Shown: in pieces, positions 33,907-43,444 of the stretch
Layout of the letters: each line of letters opens with the position of its first letter
Position numbering within the stretch: position 1 is the stretch's first letter
Source of the DNA: Psychrobacter sp. FDAARGOS_221
Lineage (GTDB): Bacteria > Pseudomonadota > Gammaproteobacteria > Pseudomonadales > Moraxellaceae
DNA: 64,000 nt
Reading direction: 5' to 3'
Assembly: GCF_002313155.2 (NCBI RefSeq)
Contig: NZ_NWFK02000001.1
Location: 2,108,001-2,172,000 of the forward strand
Made by a program: the position numbers and the translations under genes
Notes under the pieces: generated by a model
Seen by the model: only the letters and a program-made list of their open reading frames with translations
Databases searched by the model: none
What the model was told of the DNA's origin: nothing

Positions 33907-35367
33907 ATGGCTTTAGCTACCCAGAATAACCTGATCAAATCAAAGCTAACCTCAGCACTACTAGCAACCGTCGTTGGGACGTTGGTGTTAACCGGCTGCT
34001 CAAAAGAAGAGAGCACTAATACACAGAGCAGTAGTGACGTCAGCTCAGAAGCAGCCGCTACTGAAAGCAGAAAAAGTAGTGAGCAAGTTGGTGATCAAGC
34101 AACCGTTGAAAAGCTGCTAACCAGTTATGCCAACATGGCTCAAGCCGGCTATGAAGACTCACTTAGCGAAGCCAAGAAGCTACAAGCGGCCATTGATACC
34201 TTCGTTGCTGATCCAACACAAGCCAATTTAGATGCGGCAAAAGTGGCTTATAAAGCAGCACGCCAGCCTTATTCGCAAACTGAAGTGTTCCGCTTCGATG
34301 AAGGTTTTGTCAGCGCCAATGAAGCACGCAAAATAGGCAGTGTCGATGGTTGGGAAGGGCAAGTTAATGCGTGGCCATTAGACGAAGCGTTAATTGACTA
34401 TGTCTCAGAAGGTTACGCAGGCGAATACAATAGCAAAGACAATATTATCAACTCTGACAGCATCACTGTCGGCAGTATCCAGCAAGATACCAAAACCATT
34501 ACTCCAGAGCTTTTGGCTGAAATGAATGAGATTGGCGGTAGTGAAGCCAATGTAACTACCGGCTATCATGCCATCGAGTTCTTATTGTGGGGACAAGATA
34601 CCAATGGTGTCGGCGAGGGTGCGGGCAACCGTCCATTTACTGATTATAAAACCGATGCCAGCTGTACCAGCGGTGAAGGTAATGCCTCAGATGCTGCCAT
34701 TTGTGCTAAGCGTGGTGACTACCTAAAAGCAGCTGCTCAATTATTGGTCAATGACTTAACGGATATGGTTGGACAGTGGCAACCAGGCTCTGAAAATACC
34801 TTGCGCAGTGATTTAATGGCGCGCAGTGGTGATAACGCAGTACGTCAATTATTTTATCAAATGGGCAGCTTAGCCCTAGGTGAGTTAGCGTCTGAGCGTA
34901 TGCAGGTCGCCTTTGTCACTGGTTCAACCGAAGATGAGCATGAGTGCTTTAGTGATTTAACTCATTTAAGTTATGCCAATAATGCACGTGGTATTAGCAA
35001 TGTATTCCATGGTCAGTACAAAACAGTTTCAGGTCAAACCGTAGGCGATTATGGTATCAAGCAGTTCTTAATCGATGATGGTCAACAAGAAGCGGCTAAG
35101 ATGCTAGAAGCAGAGTTTGACAAAGTCACAGCCAGCTTCAATACCATTGAGCAAAAAGGTGAGAACGAGGGCATTAAGGTCGATCAAATGATTGCCACTG
35201 CCGGTCAAGTAGAGCAGCAAGGCATTAGCGCAGAACAACAAAATGAACGCCGTTCTTGGATTGAGTCTGCCATTAATGATCTTAAGTCATTGACCGATGC
35301 CATTGAGCATTCAGCAAAAAGTATGGGTATTGATAATCTAGATGCAGATGGCGGCTCAAAGTTTTAA
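33907..35367 (+). CDS. Imelysin-family iron-regulated lipoprotein (peptidase M75-like)
   Basis: A 486-residue envelope protein of the imelysin family (IrpA-like), linked to iron uptake in many bacteria. The lipoprotein signal ends in LVLTGC (Cys ~31). A Ser/Thr/Glu-rich linker leads to the imelysin domain (~60-470). Family motifs include KAARQPYSQTEVFRFDEG, VNAWPLDEALIDYV, and the conserved G-x-H-x-x-E as GYHAIEFLLWGQD. A related Psychrobacter arcticus protein has a solved structure, to my recollection. It is the first gene of a four-gene group with a Fur-like box upstream. Protease activity is doubtful for the family; a metal- or ligand-binding role is more likely. Confidence 0.9.
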   Translation: MALATQNNLIKSKLTSALLATVVGTLVLTGCSKEESTNTQSSSDVSSEAAATESRKSSEQVGDQATVEKLLTSYANMAQAGYEDSLSEAKKLQAAIDTFVADPTQANLDAAKVAYKAARQPYSQTEVFRFDEGFVSANEARKIGSVDGWEGQVNAWPLDEALIDYVSEGYAGEYNSKDNIINSDSITVGSIQQDTKTITPELLAEMNEIGGSEANVTTGYHAIEFLLWGQDTNGVGEGAGNRPFTDYKTDASCTSGEGNASDAAICAKRGDYLKAAAQLLVNDLTDMVGQWQPGSENTLRSDLMARSGDNAVRQLFYQMGSLALGELASERMQVAFVTGSTEDEHECFSDLTHLSYANNARGISNVFHGQYKTVSGQTVGDYGIKQFLIDDGQQEAAKMLEAEFDKVTASFNTIEQKGENEGIKVDQMIATAGQVEQQGISAEQQNERRSWIESAINDLKSLTDAIEHSAKSMGIDNLDADGGSKF

Positions 35368-35463
35368 GCAGCGATCTATATTAATCTTAGCAGCTAGGAA
35401 TTTATGTGACTCAATCTAAAATGCTGTTTACAGCAGCTATATGCGTCCTAACTTAGTATGACA

Positions 35464-35503
35464 GACACGTTGCCAGTGTAGAATTGGCAGCGTGTTTTTG
35501 TTT
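35464..35503 (+). terminator. Hairpin with T run between the imelysin and di-haem genes
   Basis: An 11-bp stem (ACACGTTGCCA / TGGCAGCGTGT, one G-T pair) with a 9-base loop and T-rich tail. It could terminate or attenuate, so that the first imelysin is made in excess over the later genes. Confidence 0.85.
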
Positions 35504-35556
35504 TTAAGACACTTTTTGTGATCGAGTACATTTCAGTATAAGGTTCAGATTTTGCC

Positions 35557-37317
35557 ATGACACACCGCCATAATAGCGTCACACGCAGTCCTTACAATCA
35601 ACAAATGACAGACTCTCGTTTCCAGTCGACAGTTGATCAATCGCTAAAAGTTAACCAACTGCCTGAACAAAGGGGAAGTGGTGGCAATCATAAAAGACTT
35701 ATGACGACAATGACAGCCGCTTCGATGCTAAGCTTAGCCGCTTTAGGAATAACTGGTTGCCAGCCAGCTGATAATGTCTCCGATAAAGAGTCGGCTACAG
35801 AGTCGGCGGCGTCCGAGCAGCAAGCAGATAGTGGTAGAACCCAAGTTATAGAAGAGCTTGCTGGCGTGCCTATCAGTCAGCTGATTGAATTTGATCCTCA
35901 AGAGGTCAAACAAGGTGGTGATACCGGGCTGAGCATTACCTCAGCAGAAAGCTATTCTAAGCCGTCATCGAATATCCCAGCATCACGCAAGGGCGACTTT
36001 TTTATTGGCAATGCGTTTTTTAAGCAGCCTTGGGTGGTCGCACCGGCCAGTACCGATAGCCGTGACGGATTAGGTGCTTTATTTAATGTCGCAGCGTGTC
36101 AGTCCTGTCATATTAAAGATGGTCGTGGACATGCGCCCCTCGATGCCAATGACAATGCAGATAGCTTATTAATTCGTTTAGCCATGCCAGCAAGTACCGA
36201 CGCGCAAAAAGCCCAGTTGGCAGCATCAAAAATAGAAAAAGTAGCACATCCGATGTATGGCGGTCAGTTGCAAGATAGGGGTGTTGAGGGTGTGCCCGCA
36301 GAAGCTAAAATCGCCGTCAGCTGGCAAGACGTTCCTGTTACCTTTGCAGATGGTCACGTGGTTACCTTGCGACGTCCTAATTTTAAACTGACGCAACCGG
36401 GCTATGGTGAGTTTGATCCAGAGTTGATGCTATCGCCAAGAGTGGCATTGCCGATGATTGGACTGGGTTTGCTCGAATATATCCCTGACCAAGCTATTAT
36501 TAATCAAGCAAAGGCCAATCAAGCCAAAGCTGATTCAAAAAAATCAGGAAATAACTCAACTGGAGTGCGTGGTAAATACAACTGGGTGATTGATCCAGAG
36601 ACGGGTAAACAAGCCTTGGGCCGGTTTGGTTGGAAAGCGGGTCAAACACGTCTGATTACTCAAAATATGAGTGCGTTTAACGAAGATATGGGGTTAACCT
36701 CACGCATTAAGCCGGTTGAGTCCTGTACCAAGTTGCAAACTGCCTGTCTTGATGCCGCCACTGGTGCAGATAATCAAGGTGATGGCTTAGCACCGGTTGA
36801 AGTCAGTGATGAAGTGGCTAAGTTTGTTGAATTCTATACTCGTAACTTAGCTGTCCCGCACCGACGCAATGCACAGGACAGCTTGGTATTGGCTGGCAAA
36901 AAACGCTTTTTTGATATTGGCTGTCAAGACTGCCATACCCCACGCTATCAATTACCGAAAGGTGACGATGATCATCTAGAGCAGCACGGACAAGTGATTT
37001 ATCCTTATACTGACTTGCTATTGCATGATATGGGCGATGACTTAGCGGATAGAACCGTTGCTGGCAAGCTACCACCAAAAGATGCGCAAGTAGAGTATTT
37101 GGCAACCTCTTATGATTGGCGCACGCCCGCATTATGGGGTGTTGGCTTGGCACAAGCGGTTGATCCACAAGCGACCTTTTTGCATGACGGTCGTGCACGT
37201 ACCTTAATGGAAGCAGTACTTTGGCATGGCGGCGAGGCAGAGTCACATAAGCAACAAGTATTAAAGCTAGATAAAAAAGGACGTGAAGAGTTACAAGCGT
37301 TTTTAAATTCGTTATAA
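35557..37317 (+). CDS. Di-haem c-type cytochrome / thiol oxidoreductase-like lipoprotein (DUF1111)
   Basis: A 586-residue envelope protein with two haem c attachment sites, CQSCH (~185) and CQDCH (~454). It belongs to the DUF1111 di-haem oxidoreductase family, distantly like di-haem peroxidases (MauG/CcpA), and these genes often neighbour imelysins. A hydrophobic stretch ends in LGITGC, a lipobox, but it lies ~60 residues from the annotated ATG at 35557. The real start may be later, although the next ATGs (35605, 35701) have no better ribosome site. It probably handles electron transfer linked to iron reduction or oxidation; the substrate is unknown. Confidence 0.86.
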   Translation: MTHRHNSVTRSPYNQQMTDSRFQSTVDQSLKVNQLPEQRGSGGNHKRLMTTMTAASMLSLAALGITGCQPADNVSDKESATESAASEQQADSGRTQVIEELAGVPISQLIEFDPQEVKQGGDTGLSITSAESYSKPSSNIPASRKGDFFIGNAFFKQPWVVAPASTDSRDGLGALFNVAACQSCHIKDGRGHAPLDANDNADSLLIRLAMPASTDAQKAQLAASKIEKVAHPMYGGQLQDRGVEGVPAEAKIAVSWQDVPVTFADGHVVTLRRPNFKLTQPGYGEFDPELMLSPRVALPMIGLGLLEYIPDQAIINQAKANQAKADSKKSGNNSTGVRGKYNWVIDPETGKQALGRFGWKAGQTRLITQNMSAFNEDMGLTSRIKPVESCTKLQTACLDAATGADNQGDGLAPVEVSDEVAKFVEFYTRNLAVPHRRNAQDSLVLAGKKRFFDIGCQDCHTPRYQLPKGDDDHLEQHGQVIYPYTDLLLHDMGDDLADRTVAGKLPPKDAQVEYLATSYDWRTPALWGVGLAQAVDPQATFLHDGRARTLMEAVLWHGGEAESHKQQVLKLDKKGREELQAFLNSL

Positions 37318-37447
37318 CAAAGTGGTTATAACACAGCCATTACAAAAAAGTGATTATAAAAAAACAGTACTGGTTATGCTTGGATAGCGATATCATGCTA
37401 AACCAGTGACTAAGCTAGAGAATCATACTAAACCATAGAGATGCCTT

Positions 37448-38602
37448 ATGAAAAAACACCAACTTGCCGCCATGGTACTGTCTGCTTTAAGTGCTGGTAT
37501 TCTCATCAGCTGCAGTAAGCCTAATGACGATACCTCTACCGAAGCTCAAAGCACGACAGCCGAAGACGCTAATGCGCAAGCAAACACTGACAGTACATCA
37601 GCTGCAGATACCAACAGCATGCCAAAGGCTCAAGCCATTGAGATAGACAATACTCAGCTAAAAAGCTACTTAGATCAAGTGGTTAACACTCAGATCATTG
37701 CCCCTTATCAGCAAGTGCTACAACACAGTCAGGCATTAAATCAACAGGCCACTAAAGCGTGCCAAGCCAATGCTGGTGCAGATGCAGAGCAGCTAGAAGC
37801 GATGCGCCAGCAGTGGCTGGCTTTAGCCAAAGCGTGGGCTCAAGCTGAGATTGTTAATTTCGGCCCTGCCATGGACAGTATGAGTAATTTATATATTAAT
37901 TACTATCCAGATGAGCGCGGATTAGTGCATCAGGGCGTTGTCGATCTTATTGCCAATAAACCAAACTTGACCGCTGAACAGTTGGCATCAGAGAGTGCCA
38001 TTGTCCAAGGTGTTCCAGGCTTAGAAGAAGTACTGTATAGCAATGACAGTCTGACTGCAGCTCAGTGCCAGTATGTGATGAGCGCCAGTGAAGCATTAAG
38101 TGTGCGTTTACAGCAAGTCGTACAGGATTGGCAAACATCGCCAGATGAGCTATTGGGAGTCACTGAGTCTGACAGTAAGCAAGGCTTAAGCCGCTGGATT
38201 AATTCAGTATTGTCGTTAGTTGAGACCACTAAGAGCAGCTCATTAGATCAGCCACTGGGTCTGACTGGTAACAAAAAAGGACATTTACCAGCGCAAGCTG
38301 CAGGTCAAAGCCGAGAGATTATCACCGCAAAAGTGAGCGCGCTAAACACGGCATTGACTGACCCTGAACTGATTGCCATCTTAGAAGCAGGCAATCAGCA
38401 GCCAGTGGCTGATAAGCTATCAACCTCGCTGGCGCAGACCTCGACATTATTGGCGCAGCTGCCAGAAAATATCGCTGAGGCAAGCCCTGAGCAGCAGCAA
38501 GACTTATATGACAAGCTGACTGAAATAACCCAGATTATAAAACGTCAATTGATGCCAACTCTTGGTGTGCAGGTCGGCTTTAACAGTACGGATGGCGATT
38601 AA
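37448..38602 (+). CDS. Second imelysin-family lipoprotein, conserved His lost
   Basis: A 384-residue protein with a lipoprotein signal ending ILISC (Cys ~22), a Thr/Asp/Ser/Ala-rich linker, and an imelysin-like domain (~65-380). At the place of the G-x-H-x-x-E motif it reads GVPGLEEVLYSND: the Gly and Glu remain but the His is Pro. It therefore may not bind the same ligand as the first imelysin and could be a partner subunit. Its stop codon overlaps the next ATG (TAATG), a sign of coupled translation. Same strand and group as the Fur-box genes. Confidence 0.83.
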   Translation: MKKHQLAAMVLSALSAGILISCSKPNDDTSTEAQSTTAEDANAQANTDSTSAADTNSMPKAQAIEIDNTQLKSYLDQVVNTQIIAPYQQVLQHSQALNQQATKACQANAGADAEQLEAMRQQWLALAKAWAQAEIVNFGPAMDSMSNLYINYYPDERGLVHQGVVDLIANKPNLTAEQLASESAIVQGVPGLEEVLYSNDSLTAAQCQYVMSASEALSVRLQQVVQDWQTSPDELLGVTESDSKQGLSRWINSVLSLVETTKSSSLDQPLGLTGNKKGHLPAQAAGQSREIITAKVSALNTALTDPELIAILEAGNQQPVADKLSTSLAQTSTLLAQLPENIAEASPEQQQDLYDKLTEITQIIKRQLMPTLGVQVGFNSTDGD

Positions 38603-40002
38603 TGAGTAACCGATCAGTAGGTGCTCAGTCTGCAAAAGCAGTAAATACTAATGAGTACGGACAGACTCAGCTTGAGACAGGGCTCAGAACATTGGCTCTG
38701 ACAAGCTTGGGTACGGCTGCTTTAGTTACGGCACATCATTTAGGGCGCAAGCAATATAATCCTGATGCACGATTATCGGATTATATGCATGGTGTGCTTG
38801 ATGTGGTGCAACGCAAGCTGCGACAAGATGTGAGTGACCTGCCGACTCAATCAGGGTCTGACAGTAATGAGCAGCAATTAGCCTTGTCTAAAGATGGCTT
38901 AACAGCAGACACTCAAGCGCAGTGGGTGAGTGGTGTTGCTCAGTTGCAAACCAGTGAGTTTGCGGTGGTTGGTATCAATGCGCAGCGTGATATGGTGTGG
39001 CAGACGCCTATGCCGGAGCGGGTACATGACATTGTTATTCAGCCGCAAGCATTGCAACAATCTGTGCAGCAAGTGACAGTGATGGGTCGTCGTCCCAGTC
39101 AACATTTTTGGGTACTAGATGCTCAAACGGGTGAAGTCATCCACAGTATTAAGTCGCAAAAAGACAGACATTTCTATGGGCACGCCTGCTATAGCTTAGC
39201 CGGCGATAGACTGTATGTGACTGAGAATAATACTGACGACTTTAGTGGGGTAATCGGCGTTTATGATGTGGCGCTTGGCTACAAAAAAATAGCAGAGTTT
39301 GCCACACACGGCATTGGTCCACATGAGCTGGTGATGCATCCAGATGGTGATACTTTGGTTATCGCCAATGGCGGTATCAAAACCGAGAAAGCATCACGTG
39401 AAGAGTTAAATATAGACAGCATGCAGCCGTCGCTGGTGTACCTAAATCGGCATAACGGTGAGCTAATACAACAGATATATCCAGAGCACAATCAGATGAG
39501 TGTGCGCCATTTGGCGATGCATGAGGATGGTACAGTCGTCATTGGTATTCAGTTCCAAGGTGAGCGTCATCTGTCAGTGCCTTTGGTGTTGACCCATAAG
39601 CTAGGCCAAGAGAGTTTTACGCCGCTACAAATGACTGATTCTGATACCAAAGGTTGGCATCGATTCCATCATTATATCGCCAGTGTTGCAGTGGATTCTA
39701 CATCAAACCTAGTATGTGCGACCAGCCCAATAGGCGGCTGTGCAGCACTGTTTGATTTGCGTACTGGGTTGATGTTGGGTGAGGTTGATTTACCAGATTG
39801 TGCTGGCGCAGCGCTGTGGTCTCATAACTCTAAGCTCGATCACGATAGCCCTCAGTTTTTGGTGAGTGATGGGAAAGGGCAGCTGACCAGTATTGGCTTG
39901 CCGTATCAACAAAATGAGCAGGGTGAATTAGAGTTTGGCTCAATAACAGTGGATAAAGTTGCGCGCGACTTTGCTTTTGACAATCACCTAAATACGCTAT
40001 AG
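38602..40002 (+). CDS. DUF1513 beta-propeller-like protein
   Basis: A 466-residue protein that fits the DUF1513 family found next to imelysin and DUF1111 genes. It has repeated beta-propeller-like segments (FWVLDAQTGEVIHSI, RLYVTENNTDDFSGVIGVY, GIGPHELVMHPDGDTLVIANGG, MSVRHLAMHEDGTVVIG). The His/Asp-rich repeats could bind metal, which is inference. The N-terminus has a hydrophobic stretch (~28-45, LALTSLGTAALVTAHHLG) that may be a signal or membrane anchor. The ATG overlaps the previous stop by one base. It is the last gene of the iron group. Confidence 0.82.
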   Translation: MSNRSVGAQSAKAVNTNEYGQTQLETGLRTLALTSLGTAALVTAHHLGRKQYNPDARLSDYMHGVLDVVQRKLRQDVSDLPTQSGSDSNEQQLALSKDGLTADTQAQWVSGVAQLQTSEFAVVGINAQRDMVWQTPMPERVHDIVIQPQALQQSVQQVTVMGRRPSQHFWVLDAQTGEVIHSIKSQKDRHFYGHACYSLAGDRLYVTENNTDDFSGVIGVYDVALGYKKIAEFATHGIGPHELVMHPDGDTLVIANGGIKTEKASREELNIDSMQPSLVYLNRHNGELIQQIYPEHNQMSVRHLAMHEDGTVVIGIQFQGERHLSVPLVLTHKLGQESFTPLQMTDSDTKGWHRFHHYIASVAVDSTSNLVCATSPIGGCAALFDLRTGLMLGEVDLPDCAGAALWSHNSKLDHDSPQFLVSDGKGQLTSIGLPYQQNEQGELEFGSITVDKVARDFAFDNHLNTL

Positions 40003-40184
40003 TAGTAACATCATCAATTGCAAAGCAAATATAGTCAGCGAACGACTAAACGGTTACGATGTTAACCTCGCTAAGCCTTCATTTGTGGTACTTGCGCTCA
40101 AATGCCTTGTAACCACTTTAGACTTCTTTGACTATAACAGCAAGCTCACCCTTGCGCTTCGAGTCAATCTATTTGAGTCAACCT

Positions 40185-40901
40185 ATGTCTTTAAACACTC
40201 AATTATCTGAACTGTCCTCACAATCTGATACTGCGGCCATCATGAAAACGCTGGCGCAGCTGTTGGCAGAGGCGGATATTGAGCTCAGTGTGACCCGCAA
40301 ACGTGTAAAAAACATCAATTTTCGTCTAAAACCCAATCAATTATCTGTATCAGCGCCACACTACGCCAGAGAGGAAGATATCGTATTTGCGCTTTCTAAG
40401 CGTTTAGATTGGGCGATTAATCAGCATGGTGTATTGCTGAAGCGGCTCAAGCGTCAGCAGCAAATAGGTAGTGCTGATGAGTCAGCGGGCAATAATGCTA
40501 ATGCCAATCCATTACAACCAGTGACATTATGGGGCAAGCCGCAAGGGTTGGTGATGGGTGAGGCAGAGCGGTTACGCTGGTATCGACATGAGCTGCAATC
40601 AGTGATGCCGCAGCTGTTTGCCAAGTGGCAGCCGATTGTTGGTGCTTATGCCAATGAGATGCGGATTAAGAAGATGAAGACACGCTGGGGCAGCTGTAAT
40701 ACCCGAGCTAAGCGGGTGTGGTTGTCTGTGTATTTATCAGCTTATCCGATTGAATGCACTGAATATGTCATTGTGCATGAGCTGTGTCATTTGCATCAGG
40801 CCAATCACAGTCCAGCGTTTTGGCGTGAGGTGAAGCGCTCAATGCCAGATTATAAGCACTGGCATGATATGTTGGCTGGCAAGTCGGGTGCTGTGGATTA
40901 A
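40185..40901 (+). CDS. YgjP-like zinc metallopeptidase (DUF45)
   Basis: A 238-residue predicted cytoplasmic metalloprotein. The family core is KTRWGSCNTRAKRVWLSVYL followed by the zinc site H-E-x-x-H in IVHELCHLHQANHSPAFW, where the second His and a downstream residue complete the site. Its length is near that of E. coli YgjP. The substrate is unknown. The start is uncertain: ATG at 40185 is given, a non-ATG start at 40128 and an ATG at 40242 are also in frame, and none has a clear ribosome site. It stands alone, ahead of a convergent gene. Confidence 0.83.
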   Translation: MSLNTQLSELSSQSDTAAIMKTLAQLLAEADIELSVTRKRVKNINFRLKPNQLSVSAPHYAREEDIVFALSKRLDWAINQHGVLLKRLKRQQQIGSADESAGNNANANPLQPVTLWGKPQGLVMGEAERLRWYRHELQSVMPQLFAKWQPIVGAYANEMRIKKMKTRWGSCNTRAKRVWLSVYLSAYPIECTEYVIVHELCHLHQANHSPAFWREVKRSMPDYKHWHDMLAGKSGAVD

Positions 40902-40930
40902 GGGGATTAACGCTGTAATCTATTAATGCT

Positions 40931-41695
40931 TTAATCTGTTAATTCCCTAATCTCTTGTTGTATATTGTGACGTGCGTTTTGCTCGTATTCGGCATAAAAG
41001 GCTTGAGTAAAATAAAGGCGCTCACGCTGTAAAAATCGTTCAAGAACAGCTTTTCTGCCTTGCTTAAACGCACTGTCGTTCACATGCGCATATTCTAAGC
41101 GAACCTGACGTGCATAGTCTTGATAAACCTGCCTGGGTGATCCGAGTATCGCCAAATCCATATCTAAAAAATATTGGCTGTCTTGCACTTTCAACGTTAT
41201 CTTTTGTTCTAATTCAGCATCTGCTTGGCTAACCTCATGTTTAGCAGTCATCATAATCAGTGCAGTCACTTGCTGAATTAATAGATTATTCTGTTTTGCT
41301 ACTAAGTCAGCCAGTTGCGGACAGGTATTAACCACACGCTGAAAATAATCAGCGCTTTGGCGTTCATTATCGGTTTGGGTGGGATCATAAATAATATCGT
41401 GGTACCAAATCGCAAGTTCGATGGCGTTTGGGTTATGCAGCTGGTTTTGATGCTTATCAAATTGATGAAACATCTGTGCCAGATGGGTTAAGGTGTGATA
41501 GTGGCGCTGCGGCTCACTATAATGATGGCAAATATCTTGCCACAGTTGATATTGCCAAAGTGGGTATTGGTGTCGGTTTTTTGGGCGCTGATTTTCTACA
41601 TCAGTCAAGCATTGTGAATCAGTTAAGCGTTGCAATAAGGCAATAAAGCGCTGTTGCAGATGTTCTATGACAGCGCTATTGGATGCTTGTTGCAT
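40931..41695 (-). CDS. HD-domain predicted metal-dependent phosphohydrolase
   Basis: A 254-residue protein with an HD-type metal site: RHYHTLTHLAQM (His residues), then LAIWYHDIIYDPTQTDNE (His-Asp pair) and later helical parts (LDMDLAILGSPRQVYQDYA). It belongs to the family of small bacterial HD hydrolases often called 'predicted metal-dependent HD superfamily phosphohydrolase'. Substrates are not known; nucleotides are likely. It lies downstream of oxyR on the same strand with a 48-base gap, so it may be read with oxyR. Confidence 0.82.
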   Translation of the reverse strand: MQQASNSAVIEHLQQRFIALLQRLTDSQCLTDVENQRPKNRHQYPLWQYQLWQDICHHYSEPQRHYHTLTHLAQMFHQFDKHQNQLHNPNAIELAIWYHDIIYDPTQTDNERQSADYFQRVVNTCPQLADLVAKQNNLLIQQVTALIMMTAKHEVSQADAELEQKITLKVQDSQYFLDMDLAILGSPRQVYQDYARQVRLEYAHVNDSAFKQGRKAVLERFLQRERLYFTQAFYAEYEQNARHNIQQEIRELTD

Positions 41696-41743
41696 GTGTA
41701 TTGCCTTATTTTTTTGCTGCTTATTCGCTAATGGGTTTAAAAT

Positions 41744-42658
41744 TTATTGATGCCATTGCTTAGATGATTTTTCCAAAGCGGACTTAAATATATTACCCAA
41801 TAAATTAACATCATCAACGCGTGCATAATTTAAACGAGTCACAAAAGCAATGCGGCGGTGAGGCCCTGCTTCTGATAGCGGCACCGTGCTGACGTTATTA
41901 TTCTGTTGATGTACCTGTTCTAATGCCATCTCTGGAATCAAGGTGGTACCCATGCCAGCCATTGCCATTTGAATCAAAGTGTTCAGGCTAGCATCTGAGA
42001 AATTAGACTTAAACTCCTCACGATCAAACGAGCAAACCGACAAGGTGTGGTCAGTTAAACAGTGGCCTTCACCCAATAGCATCAAGTTGGCTTTACTCAA
42101 ATCTTCAGCACTAATTTGCTTTAATTGTGCCAAAGGATTGTCATTTGGGAAGATAGCAAAGAAATCCTCTTCCCAAAACTCAAAGCTGTGTAAGCCTTCA
42201 AGCGCATAAGGCAGCGCAATAATGGCGGTATCAATATGGCCATAGCGCACTTGTTCTAGCAAACGCTCTGTTTGACGTTCGACAACGGTTAGGCGAAAGT
42301 TTGGGTACTGTGTTTTTAACTCAGGCAGTATTTTCGGTAATAAATAAGGGGCAATGGTTGGAATCATACCCACCGTCATCGGATAAGCCAGCGGCGTCTG
42401 ATGACTGTGAGCGCGCGTGGTTAAGTCATTGATTTCTGAGAATATACGCTGCGCACGCACCAATATTTCTTCACCGATAGGGGTGATAAGCACTTGTTTA
42501 TTATTGCGCTCGAATATTTGAGTGTCTAACTGCTTTTCTAACTCGGCAATACCCAAGCTTAACGCTGATTGTGAGATATTACATTCTTCAGCAGCACGTT
42601 TAAAATGACGGTGCTTGGCAACTGCAATAGCGAATTCTAATTGTCTTAATGTGATCAT
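41744..42658 (-). CDS. oxyR: Peroxide-sensing LysR-type regulator OxyR
   Basis: A 304-residue transcription factor that activates antioxidant genes when oxidised by peroxide. The N-terminal winged helix is LRQLEFAIAVAKHRHFKRAA and QSALSLGIAELEKQL. The redox pair is visible in GEGHCLTDHTLSVC, with two cysteines nine residues apart as in E. coli OxyR. Other regulatory-domain motifs are VGMIPTIAPYLLP and MAGMGTTLIPEMAL. It is divergent from ahpC, a classical OxyR target, with 786 bases between. Confidence 0.94.
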   Translation of the reverse strand: MITLRQLEFAIAVAKHRHFKRAAEECNISQSALSLGIAELEKQLDTQIFERNNKQVLITPIGEEILVRAQRIFSEINDLTTRAHSHQTPLAYPMTVGMIPTIAPYLLPKILPELKTQYPNFRLTVVERQTERLLEQVRYGHIDTAIIALPYALEGLHSFEFWEEDFFAIFPNDNPLAQLKQISAEDLSKANLMLLGEGHCLTDHTLSVCSFDREEFKSNFSDASLNTLIQMAMAGMGTTLIPEMALEQVHQQNNNVSTVPLSEAGPHRRIAFVTRLNYARVDDVNLLGNIFKSALEKSSKQWHQ

Positions 42659-43444
42659 TTAAGGTCTCTTGGTCGTTTATTATTTTTGAGTAATTGAGTA
42701 AGTTGATTATTTCAATATCTGGTTAATTAAATATTTAGTCATTAGAAAAATTAGTTATGGTCTGCTGCCGCCAAAATAGGGTAGGCTTTTATTATAAAAC
42801 TAAAAACAAAATATCAGAAATCTGACCGTAAACTTCACTGTTCACTCAGGCTTATTTACTTTTCAAATTATTGTTAACCTGACACTTTGTGCAATGACGG
42901 ACAATAACTATACGTCTGCTATAAAACCTTATTAATATCAAGGATATATAGCAGAAGGTTGCACAATTTATTTCTAATACGTTGTTGCAGACACGAATTT
43001 TAGATATTGACGTTTAAGCCACCCCTTGAAATATAAGGCGGTAGCAACCATGTATAAAGGTATAGCTGCCTATAAACGCAGCGACTATCAATAGATTCTA
43101 TGTTTTATAAAACAAAACATCAAGTTAAAGTGTTTCAAATATACTAATCGACTGGCTTTGTTACAATAACAGCTGTTGTTGGCCGGTATGTATATTTGCA
43201 AGCCGATAATTACAAGCCGATAATAGATAAACGGTTTTAATTTTAATATAGTCATTTGTGTTGCGATTTTAATCATTGTGTCGCACAACATAACCCACAC
43301 TTATTAAATGACAATACGTCATGTGTCTGTAATGACTCGGTGTTAGGTTAGACTAAAGTTAACAAGTTATAAAGTTAACAGGTAATAATATTAACCCTAG
43401 TTATAATAAAATTTACTTAAACCCACTAAAAAAGGAGCCAAGAA
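42659..43444. other. oxyR-ahpC intergenic region
   Basis: This AT-rich 786-base stretch should hold both promoters and OxyR sites. Visible structures are an inverted repeat at 42916-42954 (CTGCTATA / TATAGCAG, with an inner CCTT / AAGG) and a direct repeat AAAGTTAACA at 43355 and 43371, 16 bases apart, upstream of ahpC. I did not find a clear four-part OxyR consensus. No convincing coding sequence is present. Confidence 0.45.

Noticed and set aside
43088..43300. 70-codon minus-strand reading frame between oxyR and ahpC
   Set aside because: Composition is like the surrounding AT-rich DNA and there is no sign of coding constraint.
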